Source of the DNA: Sphingorhabdus profundilacus
Lineage (GTDB): Bacteria; Pseudomonadota; Alphaproteobacteria; Sphingomonadales; Sphingomonadaceae
Reading direction: 5' to 3'
Length of the DNA: 64,000 bases
Assembly (NCBI RefSeq): GCF_009769755.1
Contig: NZ_SDWJ01000001.1
Span: forward strand, 1,054,001-1,118,000
Every line of letters begins with the position of its first letter. The first letter of the stretch is position 1. Of this stretch, positions 41,119 to 49,832 are shown in pieces. The position numbers and the translations under genes are program-made. A model generated the notes under the pieces. The model was not told the origin of the DNA. It did no database searches and saw nothing but the letters and a program-made list of their open reading frames with translations.

Positions 41119-43659
41119 ATGAATTTTGCAAATCGGTTGATGAAAGCATCCATGCTATCGACTATTAGCATTGCGTCGCTTGGAATGGGATCCATCGCAT
41201 ACGCACAAGACGCAACACCGCAATCGGAAGAAGCGGCCGCAGACGAAAACGTCATCATCGTAACCGCGACAAAGCGAGAGCAGACGTTGCAGGAAATTCC
41301 AATTTCCGTTTCGGTTACCTCGGGTGAGACTATCGAACAGGCTCAAATCCGTGACATACTTGATCTGAAAACGGTGGTGCCTTCATTGCGCGTCAGCCAA
41401 TTGCAGAATTCTTCATCGTCGACATTCATTATCCGCGGCTTCGGTAATGGCGACAACAATTTCGGGATCGAACCATCGGTTGGCGTTTTCATTGATGGCG
41501 TTTTCCGTTCGCGCTCTGCTTCGTCGTTGAACGACCTTGCAAATGTACAACGCATTGAGGTTCTGAACGGACCACAATCGACCCTTTTCGGCAAGAACGC
41601 TTCTGCAGGCGTTATTTCGGTTATTACCCGTGCGCCACAGTATGATTTTGGCGGCAGCGTCGAAGCAACTTATGGCAATTTCAATGCCTTCACCATCAAG
41701 GGCGATGTAACCGGCCCAATCAGCGAAAATGTCGCATTTTCGGTCGATGCAAGCTATAACCGTCGTGATGGTTACGGAACCATTGTCAATTTAGACGAAG
41801 ATGTTTCCGATCGTAACCGCTGGACGGCACGTGGCCAGTTGTTGGTAGAACCAAGCGAAAGCCTGAAAATCCGGGCTATCGTCGACTATTCTAACATTGA
41901 TGAAATCTGCTGCGTTGTTAGCACTTTGGTTGCGGGACCAACTGCACCGGCTGTGTTTGGGGTGGGCGGCGCTTTAAGCACTGATTTCTTCAGCTATGAC
42001 ATTTTTCTGAACCGTCCGCCGGTAAACGAAGTCGACAATTATGGCGGCTCGGTGCAGGTCGATTGGGAATCCGGTCCGATTTCGGTAACTTCGATCAGCT
42101 CCTATCGCGAACTGAAAAACTTCGTCGATCAAGATGTCGACTTCACCAGCGCTGATATCGTCAACGAAATTCGTGACCAGCAAGTCGAAACCCTAACCCA
42201 AGAGTTCCGGATTACTTCAGATTTCGACGGCCCGATCAACTTCTTGCTCGGTGGTTTCTATTTTGATGAGTCGGTGAAGCAAGACAGCTCGCTTACCGTT
42301 GGCGCTGCTGCGCGGCCCTTCTTCTCATTGCTGGCGGGCAATCCGGCCGTCTTCAATGGCGTTGAAGCGGCGCTGGGTCTTCCACAAAATTCGATTTTCT
42401 CACCTGGTTTACTTACGTCGGAAGCCTACACTTTGGATAACACATCCTGGTCGGTTTTCGGGACGGTTGATTTTGAGCCAATCGATGGCCTCGTCTTCAC
42501 TGGTGGCTTCAACTACACCAAAGATAAAAAGGATTTTGCGCTTTCCCAGACTTCGTTTGACGAATTGGGCCAGATCAATTTGGTTGATGCCTTTATCGGG
42601 ATCGCTACTGGTGGTGCCGTTAGAAATCGTGCCCAGTTCTTGGCGCTACCGGCTGCTAACCAGGCTGCATTGGCTGCTGCTGCTACATCTGCCGCCAATC
42701 CGTTCCTTGGACTGGCAGCATTTCAGTTCCAGCCGCCGTTCCTCAACATTCCAAATGCTGTGGAAGATGGCCGGACCCGCGACGATGATCTGAGCTATAC
42801 CCTTCGTGTAGCCTATGATGTGTCGGACAATATCAACGCGTATTTTAGCTATGCCACCGGTTTCAAAGCCAGCTCGGTAAACCTGTCGCGTGACAGCCGT
42901 CCTTCATCCACGGATTTCATTCGCGGTACGCGTGGTTCAAACTTCCTTGCACCACCATCAGCCATTCTTGACGCCGGTCTTGCAGTACCAAATCTGTCGA
43001 CTGGTTCACGTTTTGCCGGACCAGAAGATGCAGAAGTCTTCGAAATCGGCTTGAAAGCCCAGTTCCCCGGTGTGAGCGTCAACCTCGCTGTGTTTGACCA
43101 GTCGCTAAAGGGTTTCCAAAGCTTTTTGTTCACCGGCACCGGTTTCGGTCTGAGCAATGCAGAAGAGCAGTCGGTCCGTGGTTTCGAATTGGATGCGAAG
43201 ATCAATCCGGCAAAGGGCCTCGCGCTGACTTTCGCTATGACCTATCTTGACCCACTCTTTGATAGCTTCACCGCTGGGCCTCTCGGCGATTTGACCGGCG
43301 AGCGGCCTGCTGGTATTCCTGAATACAGCATCTCGACATCGGCCACTTACACCCATGAATTCGGTGGAAGCGGCAATCGCCTGATCACCCGCCTTGATTT
43401 CAACCATGAAAGCAATACGCTGATCAACAACGGCTTGCCTACATTTGGTGCGAACAACTTCAAACGCGAAGTTAATCTGGTGAACGCCTCGTCCACCTTT
43501 GCTTTGAGCAACGGACTGGAATTGGGACTATGGGCGCGTAACTTGCTCAATGATAAATACATCCTGACAGTTTTCGACGGCGTGGCGCAAAGCGGCACCG
43601 TTTCAGGTTATCCGAGCCAGCCGCGTACTTATGGTGCGGTAGCCCGCTTCAAATTCTAA
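41119..43659 (+). CDS. TonB-dependent receptor
   Basis: An 846-residue outer-membrane transporter. A signal peptide (residues 1-29, AYAQ) precedes the TonB box region (ENVIIVTATKREQTLQEIPISVSV), a plug domain (LKTVVPSLRV...FIIRGFGNGDNNFGIEPSVGVFIDGVF...RIEVLNGPQSTLFGKNASAGVISVITRAP) and a 22-strand barrel ending in the aromatic AVARFKF. The plug signature belongs to the large sphingomonad group often tied to aromatic or plant-derived ligands; the substrate cannot be named. It stands alone, with an operator-like palindrome upstream and a terminator downstream. Confidence 0.95.
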   Translation: MNFANRLMKASMLSTISIASLGMGSIAYAQDATPQSEEAAADENVIIVTATKREQTLQEIPISVSVTSGETIEQAQIRDILDLKTVVPSLRVSQLQNSSSSTFIIRGFGNGDNNFGIEPSVGVFIDGVFRSRSASSLNDLANVQRIEVLNGPQSTLFGKNASAGVISVITRAPQYDFGGSVEATYGNFNAFTIKGDVTGPISENVAFSVDASYNRRDGYGTIVNLDEDVSDRNRWTARGQLLVEPSESLKIRAIVDYSNIDEICCVVSTLVAGPTAPAVFGVGGALSTDFFSYDIFLNRPPVNEVDNYGGSVQVDWESGPISVTSISSYRELKNFVDQDVDFTSADIVNEIRDQQVETLTQEFRITSDFDGPINFLLGGFYFDESVKQDSSLTVGAAARPFFSLLAGNPAVFNGVEAALGLPQNSIFSPGLLTSEAYTLDNTSWSVFGTVDFEPIDGLVFTGGFNYTKDKKDFALSQTSFDELGQINLVDAFIGIATGGAVRNRAQFLALPAANQAALAAAATSAANPFLGLAAFQFQPPFLNIPNAVEDGRTRDDDLSYTLRVAYDVSDNINAYFSYATGFKASSVNLSRDSRPSSTDFIRGTRGSNFLAPPSAILDAGLAVPNLSTGSRFAGPEDAEVFEIGLKAQFPGVSVNLAVFDQSLKGFQSFLFTGTGFGLSNAEEQSVRGFELDAKINPAKGLALTFAMTYLDPLFDSFTAGPLGDLTGERPAGIPEYSISTSATYTHEFGGSGNRLITRLDFNHESNTLINNGLPTFGANNFKREVNLVNASSTFALSNGLELGLWARNLLNDKYILTVFDGVAQSGTVSGYPSQPRTYGAVARFKF

Positions 43660-43682
43660 ACACCCCAAATTGTGTAAAAAAG

Positions 43683-43713
43683 AGCCGGGGCAGCATCGCT
43701 GCTCCGGCTTTTT
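43683..43713 (+). terminator. Rho-independent terminator after the TonB receptor
   Basis: AGCCGG and GCAGC pair with GCTGC and CCGGCT around an ATC loop, with one bulge, followed by TTTTT. Confidence 0.9.
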
Positions 43714-43837
43714 CTTTGGGGATTAACGTGGGGAGAGAAAGCAGCATAGGCTATCCGCACCATCCACGAAAAAAGTTTGGAGAGGTTGGGGTCGGATCCG
43801 ACAATGACCGGCCTTTAGGGGGATCGCCCGCTATTCG

Positions 43838-43938
43838 GTCGCCCTGAACTTGTTTCACCTGCGGTGACTGCGTTTCAGCGTCTTAGGATCAGGACCTATT
43901 AAATGCAGTCACCGCAGGTGAAACAAGTTCAGGGCGAC
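43838..43938. repeat. Inverted repeat carrying both repeat families
   Basis: Positions 43838-43871 and 43905-43938 are exact 34-bp inverted copies (core GCCCTGAACTTGTTTCA). The 33-base spacer holds CTTAGGATCAGGACCTATTAAAT, which matches the terminal motif of the 268-bp element at 714-981. It lies in the 379-bp gap between the TonB receptor and tRNA-Phe; the rest of that gap contains a terminator and a 12-bp palindrome GTCGGATCCGAC (43791-43802) but no gene. Confidence 0.8.
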
Positions 43939-44038
43939 GTAATTAAAAGTTCACGAAGACGAGATCACGACTACTCTGATTACACGCCCGCTTCGCGTCT
44001 TCTCAAGAAACGCACCGACCGTAAACCATATCAGAAAA

Positions 44039-44113
44039 TGGTGCCCGAGGGCGGATTTGAACCACCGACACGCGGATTTTCAATCCGCTGCTCTACCCCT
44101 GAGCTACTCGGGC
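44039..44113 (-). tRNA. tRNA-Phe (GAA)
   Basis: Minus-strand cloverleaf GCCCGAGTAGCTCAGGGGTAGAGC, anticodon stem-loop CGGATTGAAAATCCG (anticodon GAA), T-arm GGTTCAAATCC, acceptor partner CTCGGGC and encoded CCA at 44039-44041. Confidence 0.98.
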
Positions 44114-44180
44114 TACACAGCAAAAACCGTGTGGGAGCGCAGCCTATAGAGAGGCGATATACCCCTTGGCAAGCGCAAAA

Positions 44181-44360
44181 TCAGTCTCTTTCATCCCTGT
44201 CGATGCTATCTTGATAATCAGCTGCCGGTCCCGCCAGGCGATAGCCTTCATCCAACCATTTCAACAGGTCTCTGTCCTTGCACCCTTGGCTACAAAATGG
44301 CTTGAAATCGGCGCTTTGCGCTTTTTTACACAAGGGGCATTGATTAGCTCTGCGCGACAT
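44181..44360 (-). CDS. yacG: DNA gyrase inhibitor YacG
   Basis: A 59-residue zinc-ribbon protein with CPLCKKAQSADFKPFCSQGC (CxxC and CxxxC) followed by DRDLLKWLDEGYRLAG, the YacG signature; YacG inhibits gyrase in E. coli. I choose the ATG at 44358-44360, with GGAC upstream; the frame is open four codons more to 44372. It overlaps the end of the RNase E/G-like gene, as in other alphaproteobacteria (infA-maf-rng-yacG). Confidence 0.92.
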   Translation of the reverse strand: MSRRANQCPLCKKAQSADFKPFCSQGCKDRDLLKWLDEGYRLAGPAADYQDSIDRDERD

Positions 44361-45339
44361 GGACATGTCCATAGCCCGTCATCCCGCGCTCTACAACGAT
44401 CGACATGGCTGCGCCGGTAATCCTTTCACATTCTGTACGCAGCTCCTGCCATTTTGATGACAGCATCAAGCTGGCGATATTTTCGCTGGTGGTAACAATG
44501 CGTGGTCCAAAACCCGATGATCGCGCGACATCCCTATAGAGCCACAATGCCTGTGTTTCGTCGGACAAAGCGCCAATCCTTGCACCGAACAGCTGGTCAA
44601 GTACGGAAGGCCTGGGTCGGCTTCGGACAATCTGCATCAGGCCGAACCCGTTGATGGCACTGCGTTCAAACGCCCTGCCATCCGGCACAGATGCGGCATC
44701 GAAAATATCCGCAATATCTTGCCGCCTTGATTTAGAATCAACAGCTACAAAATCAACAATTGCCATTCCGCCAATCTGGTATAGCCTCAATAAACGTGCG
44801 ATTTCCCGTGCAGCCACGGCGTTGATCGCAAAAGGATCACCGATGCCGTCGACGTCAAAAACAAGGCCGGCTTTAGTCCGTTGAAAATGCACCGTCACAT
44901 CGCCTATGCGGGATGATCCCGCCATTGCACTGTCAAAACTTTCACCAAAGGGCTTAATGATCGGGGCAGCGCCGCTTATATCCAAATTTTGCAATCGGTC
45001 AGCCCATAGGCTGTTCACGTCGGTCATTGGCAGCGCATCTAAAATTTCGCGACCTTCTGCCGGTTTTAACCGTCCCGGTTCCGCTATGCTTTCTCGAGTG
45101 ATTTGAAATAAAATCGGTGCACCGTCGGTTTTACCGGTATTTGCCCGGACCAACACTTCAAATCCGTTATCGCCTATGACATAGCTGCCAGTTGGCGTTT
45201 GCCGATCTATACGACCCGCACCGACCATCCCCAAAATCGGGTGTAAATCGCGCTGGATGTGAATTTCGACGATTTCATTGTTCACAACCAATGCAGCGCG
45301 GCGTTCGCCGGGTGCGTCGTCGGTCCATATTTCAATCAA
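44344..45339 (-). CDS. rng: Short ribonuclease E/G-family protein
   Basis: An RNase E/G-family protein of about 331 residues, well below the 489 of E. coli RNase G. The catalytic segments are visible: GGMAIVDFVAVDSKSRR and, about 40 residues on, DGRAFERSAINGFGLMQIVRSRPRPS, each with the expected aspartate. The zinc-link CPxCxG that should follow RPRPS is absent; the protein instead continues SVLDQLFG. The start is uncertain: TTG at 45339 overlaps the maf stop slightly, while an ATG at 45378 overlaps by 47 bases. This compact form seems usual beside maf/yacG in this group. Confidence 0.85.
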   Translation of the reverse strand: MIEIWTDDAPGERRAALVVNNEIVEIHIQRDLHPILGMVGAGRIDRQTPTGSYVIGDNGFEVLVRANTGKTDGAPILFQITRESIAEPGRLKPAEGREILDALPMTDVNSLWADRLQNLDISGAAPIIKPFGESFDSAMAGSSRIGDVTVHFQRTKAGLVFDVDGIGDPFAINAVAAREIARLLRLYQIGGMAIVDFVAVDSKSRRQDIADIFDAASVPDGRAFERSAINGFGLMQIVRSRPRPSVLDQLFGARIGALSDETQALWLYRDVARSSGFGPRIVTTSENIASLMLSSKWQELRTECERITGAAMSIVVERGMTGYGHVHVAQS

Positions 45340-45913
45340 GCCGGTATCCCGATGCCCGTAGCAAGGTGCGCGTCTCATAAAGTGGCAAGCCGACGACGCC
45401 GGAATGACTTCCGGCCATCCAATCGATCAAAGCCTCGGCCCTGCCCTGTATGGCGTAACCACCAGCCTTGCCCAACCCTTCGCCACAATCGATGTAGCTT
45501 TGAATCTCATCTGCCCCCAAACGTTTGAAGCGCACGATGCTGTCGCAAATGCAGCTACGCATCCGCCCGTCTACATCAATGATGGCAACCGCGCTCAGAA
45601 CATGATGCCGCCGCCCGCTGAGCAGTTCAAGAAAGCCCCGCTGCATCTCCCCATCGGCAGCTTGTTGCAGGATTCGGCGGCCGACGGCTACCGTCGTGTC
45701 GCCTGCGATGACAATTTCATCCACCCCACGTGACACCGCCACCGCCTTTTCTTCGGCCATTCGCAAGGCATATATGCGCGGCACTTCGCCTTTGCGTGGG
45801 GATTCATCGATATCCGGAGACGCAATACGATCCGGCACCACGCCTAAACGCGCCAACAGGTCGCGCCGGCGAGGGCTGGATGAAGCCAGAACAAGTTTCG
45901 GGTTCAGACCCAA
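45332..45913 (-). CDS. maf: Maf-family nucleotide pyrophosphatase
   Basis: A 193-residue Maf/YhdE-like house-cleaning dTTP/UTP pyrophosphatase: LVLASSSPRRRDLLARLG (S-S-PRR-R), IDESPRKGE, IVIAGDTTVAVGRRIL, LSGRRHHVLSAV and GYAIQGRAEALI. The open frame begins at a TTG only 13 bases after infA; no better ATG is seen, so TTG initiation is likely. It overlaps the start of the RNase E/G-like gene. Confidence 0.92.
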   Translation of the reverse strand: MGLNPKLVLASSSPRRRDLLARLGVVPDRIASPDIDESPRKGEVPRIYALRMAEEKAVAVSRGVDEIVIAGDTTVAVGRRILQQAADGEMQRGFLELLSGRRHHVLSAVAIIDVDGRMRSCICDSIVRFKRLGADEIQSYIDCGEGLGKAGGYAIQGRAEALIDWMAGSHSGVVGLPLYETRTLLRASGYRLD

Positions 45914-45926
45914 GGTCTGCGCCGTC

Positions 45927-46145
45927 TTACTTAAAGCGGTAAGTGATCCGGCCTTTGGTCAGATCATAAGGGGTGAGCTCGCACAAAACCTCGTCACCCA
46001 CGAGCACGCGGATGCGATTTTTACGCATTTTGCCAGCGGTATGGCCCAATACTTCATGGCCATTTTCCAGCTCGACACGAAACATGGCGTTGGGCAGCAA
46101 TTCGCGCACCGTGCCACGCATTTCGAGTAATTCTTCTTTTGCCAT
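45927..46145 (-). CDS. infA: Translation initiation factor IF-1
   Basis: A 72-residue S1/OB-fold protein: [61 protein letters not shown] sequence, the standard IF-1 length and pattern. AAGGGGCC precedes the ATG. It heads infA-maf-rng-yacG on the minus strand, and is divergent from a TonB receptor across a 184-bp gap with no further gene. Confidence 0.98.
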   Translation of the reverse strand: MAKEELLEMRGTVRELLPNAMFRVELENGHEVLGHTAGKMRKNRIRVLVGDEVLCELTPYDLTKGRITYRFK

Positions 46146-46329
46146 TCGGCCCCTTAAAATGCTTGAATTTCCAATGTTGCAGCGCCCTTAGCCGGTATAA
46201 GTGCAAAAGGAAAGAGGCACCGCACAAAAGCCGTATTGCGACAAATCGTGACAAAGTTCATCTTTATTACTAGTTCTTAATCCTAAATACTCATCAGCCA
46301 TAAATCAAAAATCAGAGTTTCTCCCCCAC

Positions 46330-48996
46330 ATGAAACGATATTCTTTAGGCACGCTATTGCTTGTTTCCACGGCGGCACCGGCTTGGGCCATCAGTGACTC
46401 GCCACCGTCCGGTACCGGCGTCCAGCAACTGGTCGAGGAGGGCGAACTCGACACAAGTGACGAAATCGTTGTTACAGCCGAACGAATCCGTGGGTCGGTT
46501 GATACCGATGTCCCACCTGTCGAGCAGTTAAACGAAGCAGATATTGCCGCGGTCGGCGCATCGTCGCTGACCGAATTGGTAGCCGCGGTGGCCCCACAAG
46601 CCAGTTCGGGGCGCGGCCGAGGCGGCGGCCAACCGATTATCCTACTGAACGGACAACGCATTTCGGGATTCCGGGAACTGCGCGATTTACCGCCCGAGGC
46701 AGTCAAGCAGGTGCAGATATTCCCCGAAGAAGTGGCGCTAAAATACGGATTTCGTCCCGATCAACGGGTTATCAACTTCATTCTGAAAGACAATTTTTCG
46801 TCATTTTCAACCGAAATTGAACATGCCCAACCGCAGGAAGGTGGTTTTGGCAGCAATCAATTTGAAACGACCTTCACCCGCATCGGCCCAAATACCCGGA
46901 TAAACCTTGATGTTGAAATTGAGCGGCAAACGCGACTGACCGAGTTCGAGCGTGACCTTATTTCCGCAGACAATTCCTTGCTGGCACGCGACGGTAACAT
47001 CAGCGGGATAACGCCCAATGGCGAAATTTCACCAGCGCTTTCCGCACTTGCCGGTTCTATCGTGACTCAGGCCGGCGTCCCGGTCGGGGTAAGCAACCCG
47101 ACATTATCGCAATTTGCATCTACGGCAGATATTCTTAATAGTGGTGATATTGGTCAATTTAGAACCCTGTTGCCACAATCCGAGCGACTGGAGGCCAATG
47201 GAAGCTGGAGCTATCTGCTCGCACCGCAGTCGATCATATCACTCAATGTAAATTATGCGCTTAATGGCAGCACAGCTTTGCTCGGCCTTCCTGGTGCAAC
47301 CTTCGTGCTTCCCGGAAGCAGCCGGTTTTCACCGTTTGGCAATGATGTCACGATCAACCGCTATTTCGACACACCACGCCCTCTCGAACGTGAAAGCGAG
47401 GTGCATACATTTCAGACAGGCGGAACTTTCAACCATTTAGTCAGTGGTTGGCGCTGGACCGTGACCGGAAATTATGCACGGACAGATACACAGACACGAA
47501 CGACAAGGGCTGTTGATTTTGCACCTTTGCAAGCGGCAGTTTTGTCAGGTGCAGCCAATCCTTTTTCACAAGATTTCGGCGCGGACCTGCTTTTCCTGGC
47601 ACCTGATCTAGCCAACACGCTCGTCCAGAATATCGAGACCCGCAGCACAATCGCCGGATCGCCCTTCACCTTGCCCGCTGGCGAAGTTCAGATGACATTC
47701 GCCTCCGGGTTCACCCGGCAAATGCTGGACAGCGATACATTTCGTCTGGGCGCGAATACAGATGTATCGCTTCGGCGAACGATTTTCAGTCACTCGGTCA
47801 ATGCCGAGCTGCCCCTGACAGGATCGGATTTTGGCATTGGACGCGTAATTGGTGAGTGGGCTATCAATGGCAATATCGGATTTAGCGATCTGTCCGACTT
47901 TGGCCAATTGACCGAATATGGTGCCGGATTGCGCTGGTCGCCCGCCAAAAACCTGACATTTCAGGCTTCCATCACTGGCGATGAAAATGCACCCGGTATC
48001 AATCAGCTGGGCAATCCGGTCATCGCAACGCCCAATGTGGCCATTTTTGATTTTGCCACCGGGCAAAGCCAGTTCATCACGATTGTTAGCGGCGGAAATC
48101 CGACGCTGATCGGGGAAAGCCGCCGCGATCTTATTTTAAATGCGAGCTGGAATCCCGTCTTTGTCAAAGATCTTGGAATCCAGCTTAGCTATTTCAAAAA
48201 TAACAGCCGCAACACGACCGCAAATTTCCCGCTGCTAACACCAGAGATTGAAGCCGCATTTCCCGGCCGCGCCACCCGCGGCGCCAACGGGGAATTGCTT
48301 AGCATTGATCAGCGGCCCGTCAATTTTGACCGTGAACAATCCCAACGGCTTCGCCTTGGCTTCAACATATCGGGCTCCATCGGGCCTCAGTCGCAAGGGC
48401 GCGGGCCAATGGGTGGTTCGCCCGGTGCCAGCAACCCCGGCGGCGGGCGCCCGCCTGGCGCAGGGGGGCCGCGCGGCGGTGGCGGCGGCTTTGGTCCAGG
48501 CGGCGGCATGCCAAGCCGATGGAGCCTTGCGCTCACCCATATTTACCGCATTCAGGAACGAATAGTGATCCAGCCCGGTGTCCCTGTGCTCGACCTGCTG
48601 AATGGTTCGGCCGTGAACAGCAATGGCGGCGCATCAAGGCACGAAGTCGAATTATCTGGCGGTGTGTTCCACAAAGGCTTTGGTATGCGGTTACAAGGCA
48701 CATATAAAAGCGGCACCACTGCGAACGGTACTGGCCTTCCGGGTAGCAATGATTTGCGATTTAGCGGCGTGGCAGCCATCAACGCGTTCTTTTTTGTAAA
48801 TCTGGATCAACAGGCCCGAATGGTAAAGGCGGCTCCTTTTTTGAAAGGCAGCCGGATTGTGCTGCGTGTGGAAAACATCTTGAATGATGTTATCGATGTG
48901 CGGGATCAGAATGGCGATGTGCCGTTGGGGTTTCAACCAGCGTATCTTGATCCGCGCGGCCGGGTATTTGAATTCAGTTTTCGAAAGAGATTTTAG
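46330..48996 (+). CDS. TonB-dependent receptor with a glycine-rich insertion
   Basis: An 888-residue outer-membrane receptor. It has a signal peptide (about residues 1-20), TonB-box-like DEIVVTAERI, and a plug region with the unusual SGRGRGGGQPIILLNGQRISGFRELRDLPPEAV. Residues about 685-728 are a proline/glycine/arginine-rich low-complexity stretch (GGRPPGAGG, GGGGGFGPGGG) set within the C-terminal barrel, predicted to be a long loop. The barrel ends FEFSFRKRF. Its stop codon overlaps the stop of the convergent JmjC-cupin gene. Ligand unknown. Confidence 0.92.
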   Translation: MKRYSLGTLLLVSTAAPAWAISDSPPSGTGVQQLVEEGELDTSDEIVVTAERIRGSVDTDVPPVEQLNEADIAAVGASSLTELVAAVAPQASSGRGRGGGQPIILLNGQRISGFRELRDLPPEAVKQVQIFPEEVALKYGFRPDQRVINFILKDNFSSFSTEIEHAQPQEGGFGSNQFETTFTRIGPNTRINLDVEIERQTRLTEFERDLISADNSLLARDGNISGITPNGEISPALSALAGSIVTQAGVPVGVSNPTLSQFASTADILNSGDIGQFRTLLPQSERLEANGSWSYLLAPQSIISLNVNYALNGSTALLGLPGATFVLPGSSRFSPFGNDVTINRYFDTPRPLERESEVHTFQTGGTFNHLVSGWRWTVTGNYARTDTQTRTTRAVDFAPLQAAVLSGAANPFSQDFGADLLFLAPDLANTLVQNIETRSTIAGSPFTLPAGEVQMTFASGFTRQMLDSDTFRLGANTDVSLRRTIFSHSVNAELPLTGSDFGIGRVIGEWAINGNIGFSDLSDFGQLTEYGAGLRWSPAKNLTFQASITGDENAPGINQLGNPVIATPNVAIFDFATGQSQFITIVSGGNPTLIGESRRDLILNASWNPVFVKDLGIQLSYFKNNSRNTTANFPLLTPEIEAAFPGRATRGANGELLSIDQRPVNFDREQSQRLRLGFNISGSIGPQSQGRGPMGGSPGASNPGGGRPPGAGGPRGGGGGFGPGGGMPSRWSLALTHIYRIQERIVIQPGVPVLDLLNGSAVNSNGGASRHEVELSGGVFHKGFGMRLQGTYKSGTTANGTGLPGSNDLRFSGVAAINAFFFVNLDQQARMVKAAPFLKGSRIVLRVENILNDVIDVRDQNGDVPLGFQPAYLDPRGRVFEFSFRKRF

Positions 48997-49832
48997 CCAC
49001 GAAGCTTTCGCAATATGCGCCAAGCGATCGCCTTCCCCCGATTTTGCGCGGGGAAGCGTCCGGGTGCACGAGGCGAGGCGCCCCATTTTCGCAACATATG
49101 ATTGAATGCGCGCGCATCGGCCTCAGCAAAGCTCCAGTCACTGCGCCACGTTATCGAAAGGGAGATCGATACCGCAGTTCCATTTTTTACATGATGCGGG
49201 GCCATGACCGGAACAAATAGCCCCTGCCCTGGATGTAATGGCCATTCGGTTCCGCCAACGGAGAGGTCATCATGCCACACCAGATTCCGGTGGCCACCGG
49301 TGTGATATCCTTCATGGGTTTCATCCGGCGCATATAAGGGATCACCAGCCGGGAACTGTGTCATCACTTTGGTACCGGATAATTGCAGCAGGATATTATG
49401 TTCCGGATCAAAATGATAAGGCGTGACCGCGTTTGGACTGGACACAAAAATAAAACCCTGCGGCTTTAGCATATTTCCTGTCTTGGCCTCGATTTGGGGC
49501 TTCAATTCGTTTAGTAATTCCAGAAGCAATGCAGCATAATCGGGAATCTGCTCAATATTTTTCAATACAGCCCAACTGCCGCTGGTGTTGGCATTTCTTA
49601 TCGTATCCCCGATATTCATTCCATTCGCCGGCACATGCTGCGGATCAATTCCGACCGGCAAATCCCCCTTATTATATTCAACCGATGGAGCAGGCAAAGC
49701 TTCCCCCAGCACCGCGAGCGCATCCAATGACAAAAGCGGATGTGCCCGCAGATTATGGGCGATGATATGTGGTATTTCGGGATAGGCTTCGGCAAATTTC
49801 TGCCGCGCTTCGTTCTCGAAGATCGGCTTCAT
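48993..49832 (-). CDS. Cupin-like JmjC-domain oxygenase
   Basis: A 279-residue cupin_8/JmjC-like protein. Metal ligands for Fe(II)/2-oxoglutarate chemistry are visible: H140 and D142 in TPYHFDPEHN, and a distal histidine in MAPHHVKNG (213/214). It also has HPGQGLFVPVMAPHHVKNG, the typical return strand, and a basic C-terminus. It probably hydroxylates a protein, peptide or small molecule. It is co-translated with a GNAT-like gene (ATGA overlap) and converges on a TonB receptor, suggesting a small modification locus. Confidence 0.83.
   Translation of the reverse strand: MKPIFENEARQKFAEAYPEIPHIIAHNLRAHPLLSLDALAVLGEALPAPSVEYNKGDLPVGIDPQHVPANGMNIGDTIRNANTSGSWAVLKNIEQIPDYAALLLELLNELKPQIEAKTGNMLKPQGFIFVSSPNAVTPYHFDPEHNILLQLSGTKVMTQFPAGDPLYAPDETHEGYHTGGHRNLVWHDDLSVGGTEWPLHPGQGLFVPVMAPHHVKNGTAVSISLSITWRSDWSFAEADARAFNHMLRKWGASPRAPGRFPAQNRGKAIAWRILRKLRG

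Noticed and set aside
43903-44214. Protein-coding ORF over tRNA-Phe and the adjacent repeat
   Set aside because: The frame runs through a palindromic repeat and the antisense of a clear tRNA, with no family resemblance.
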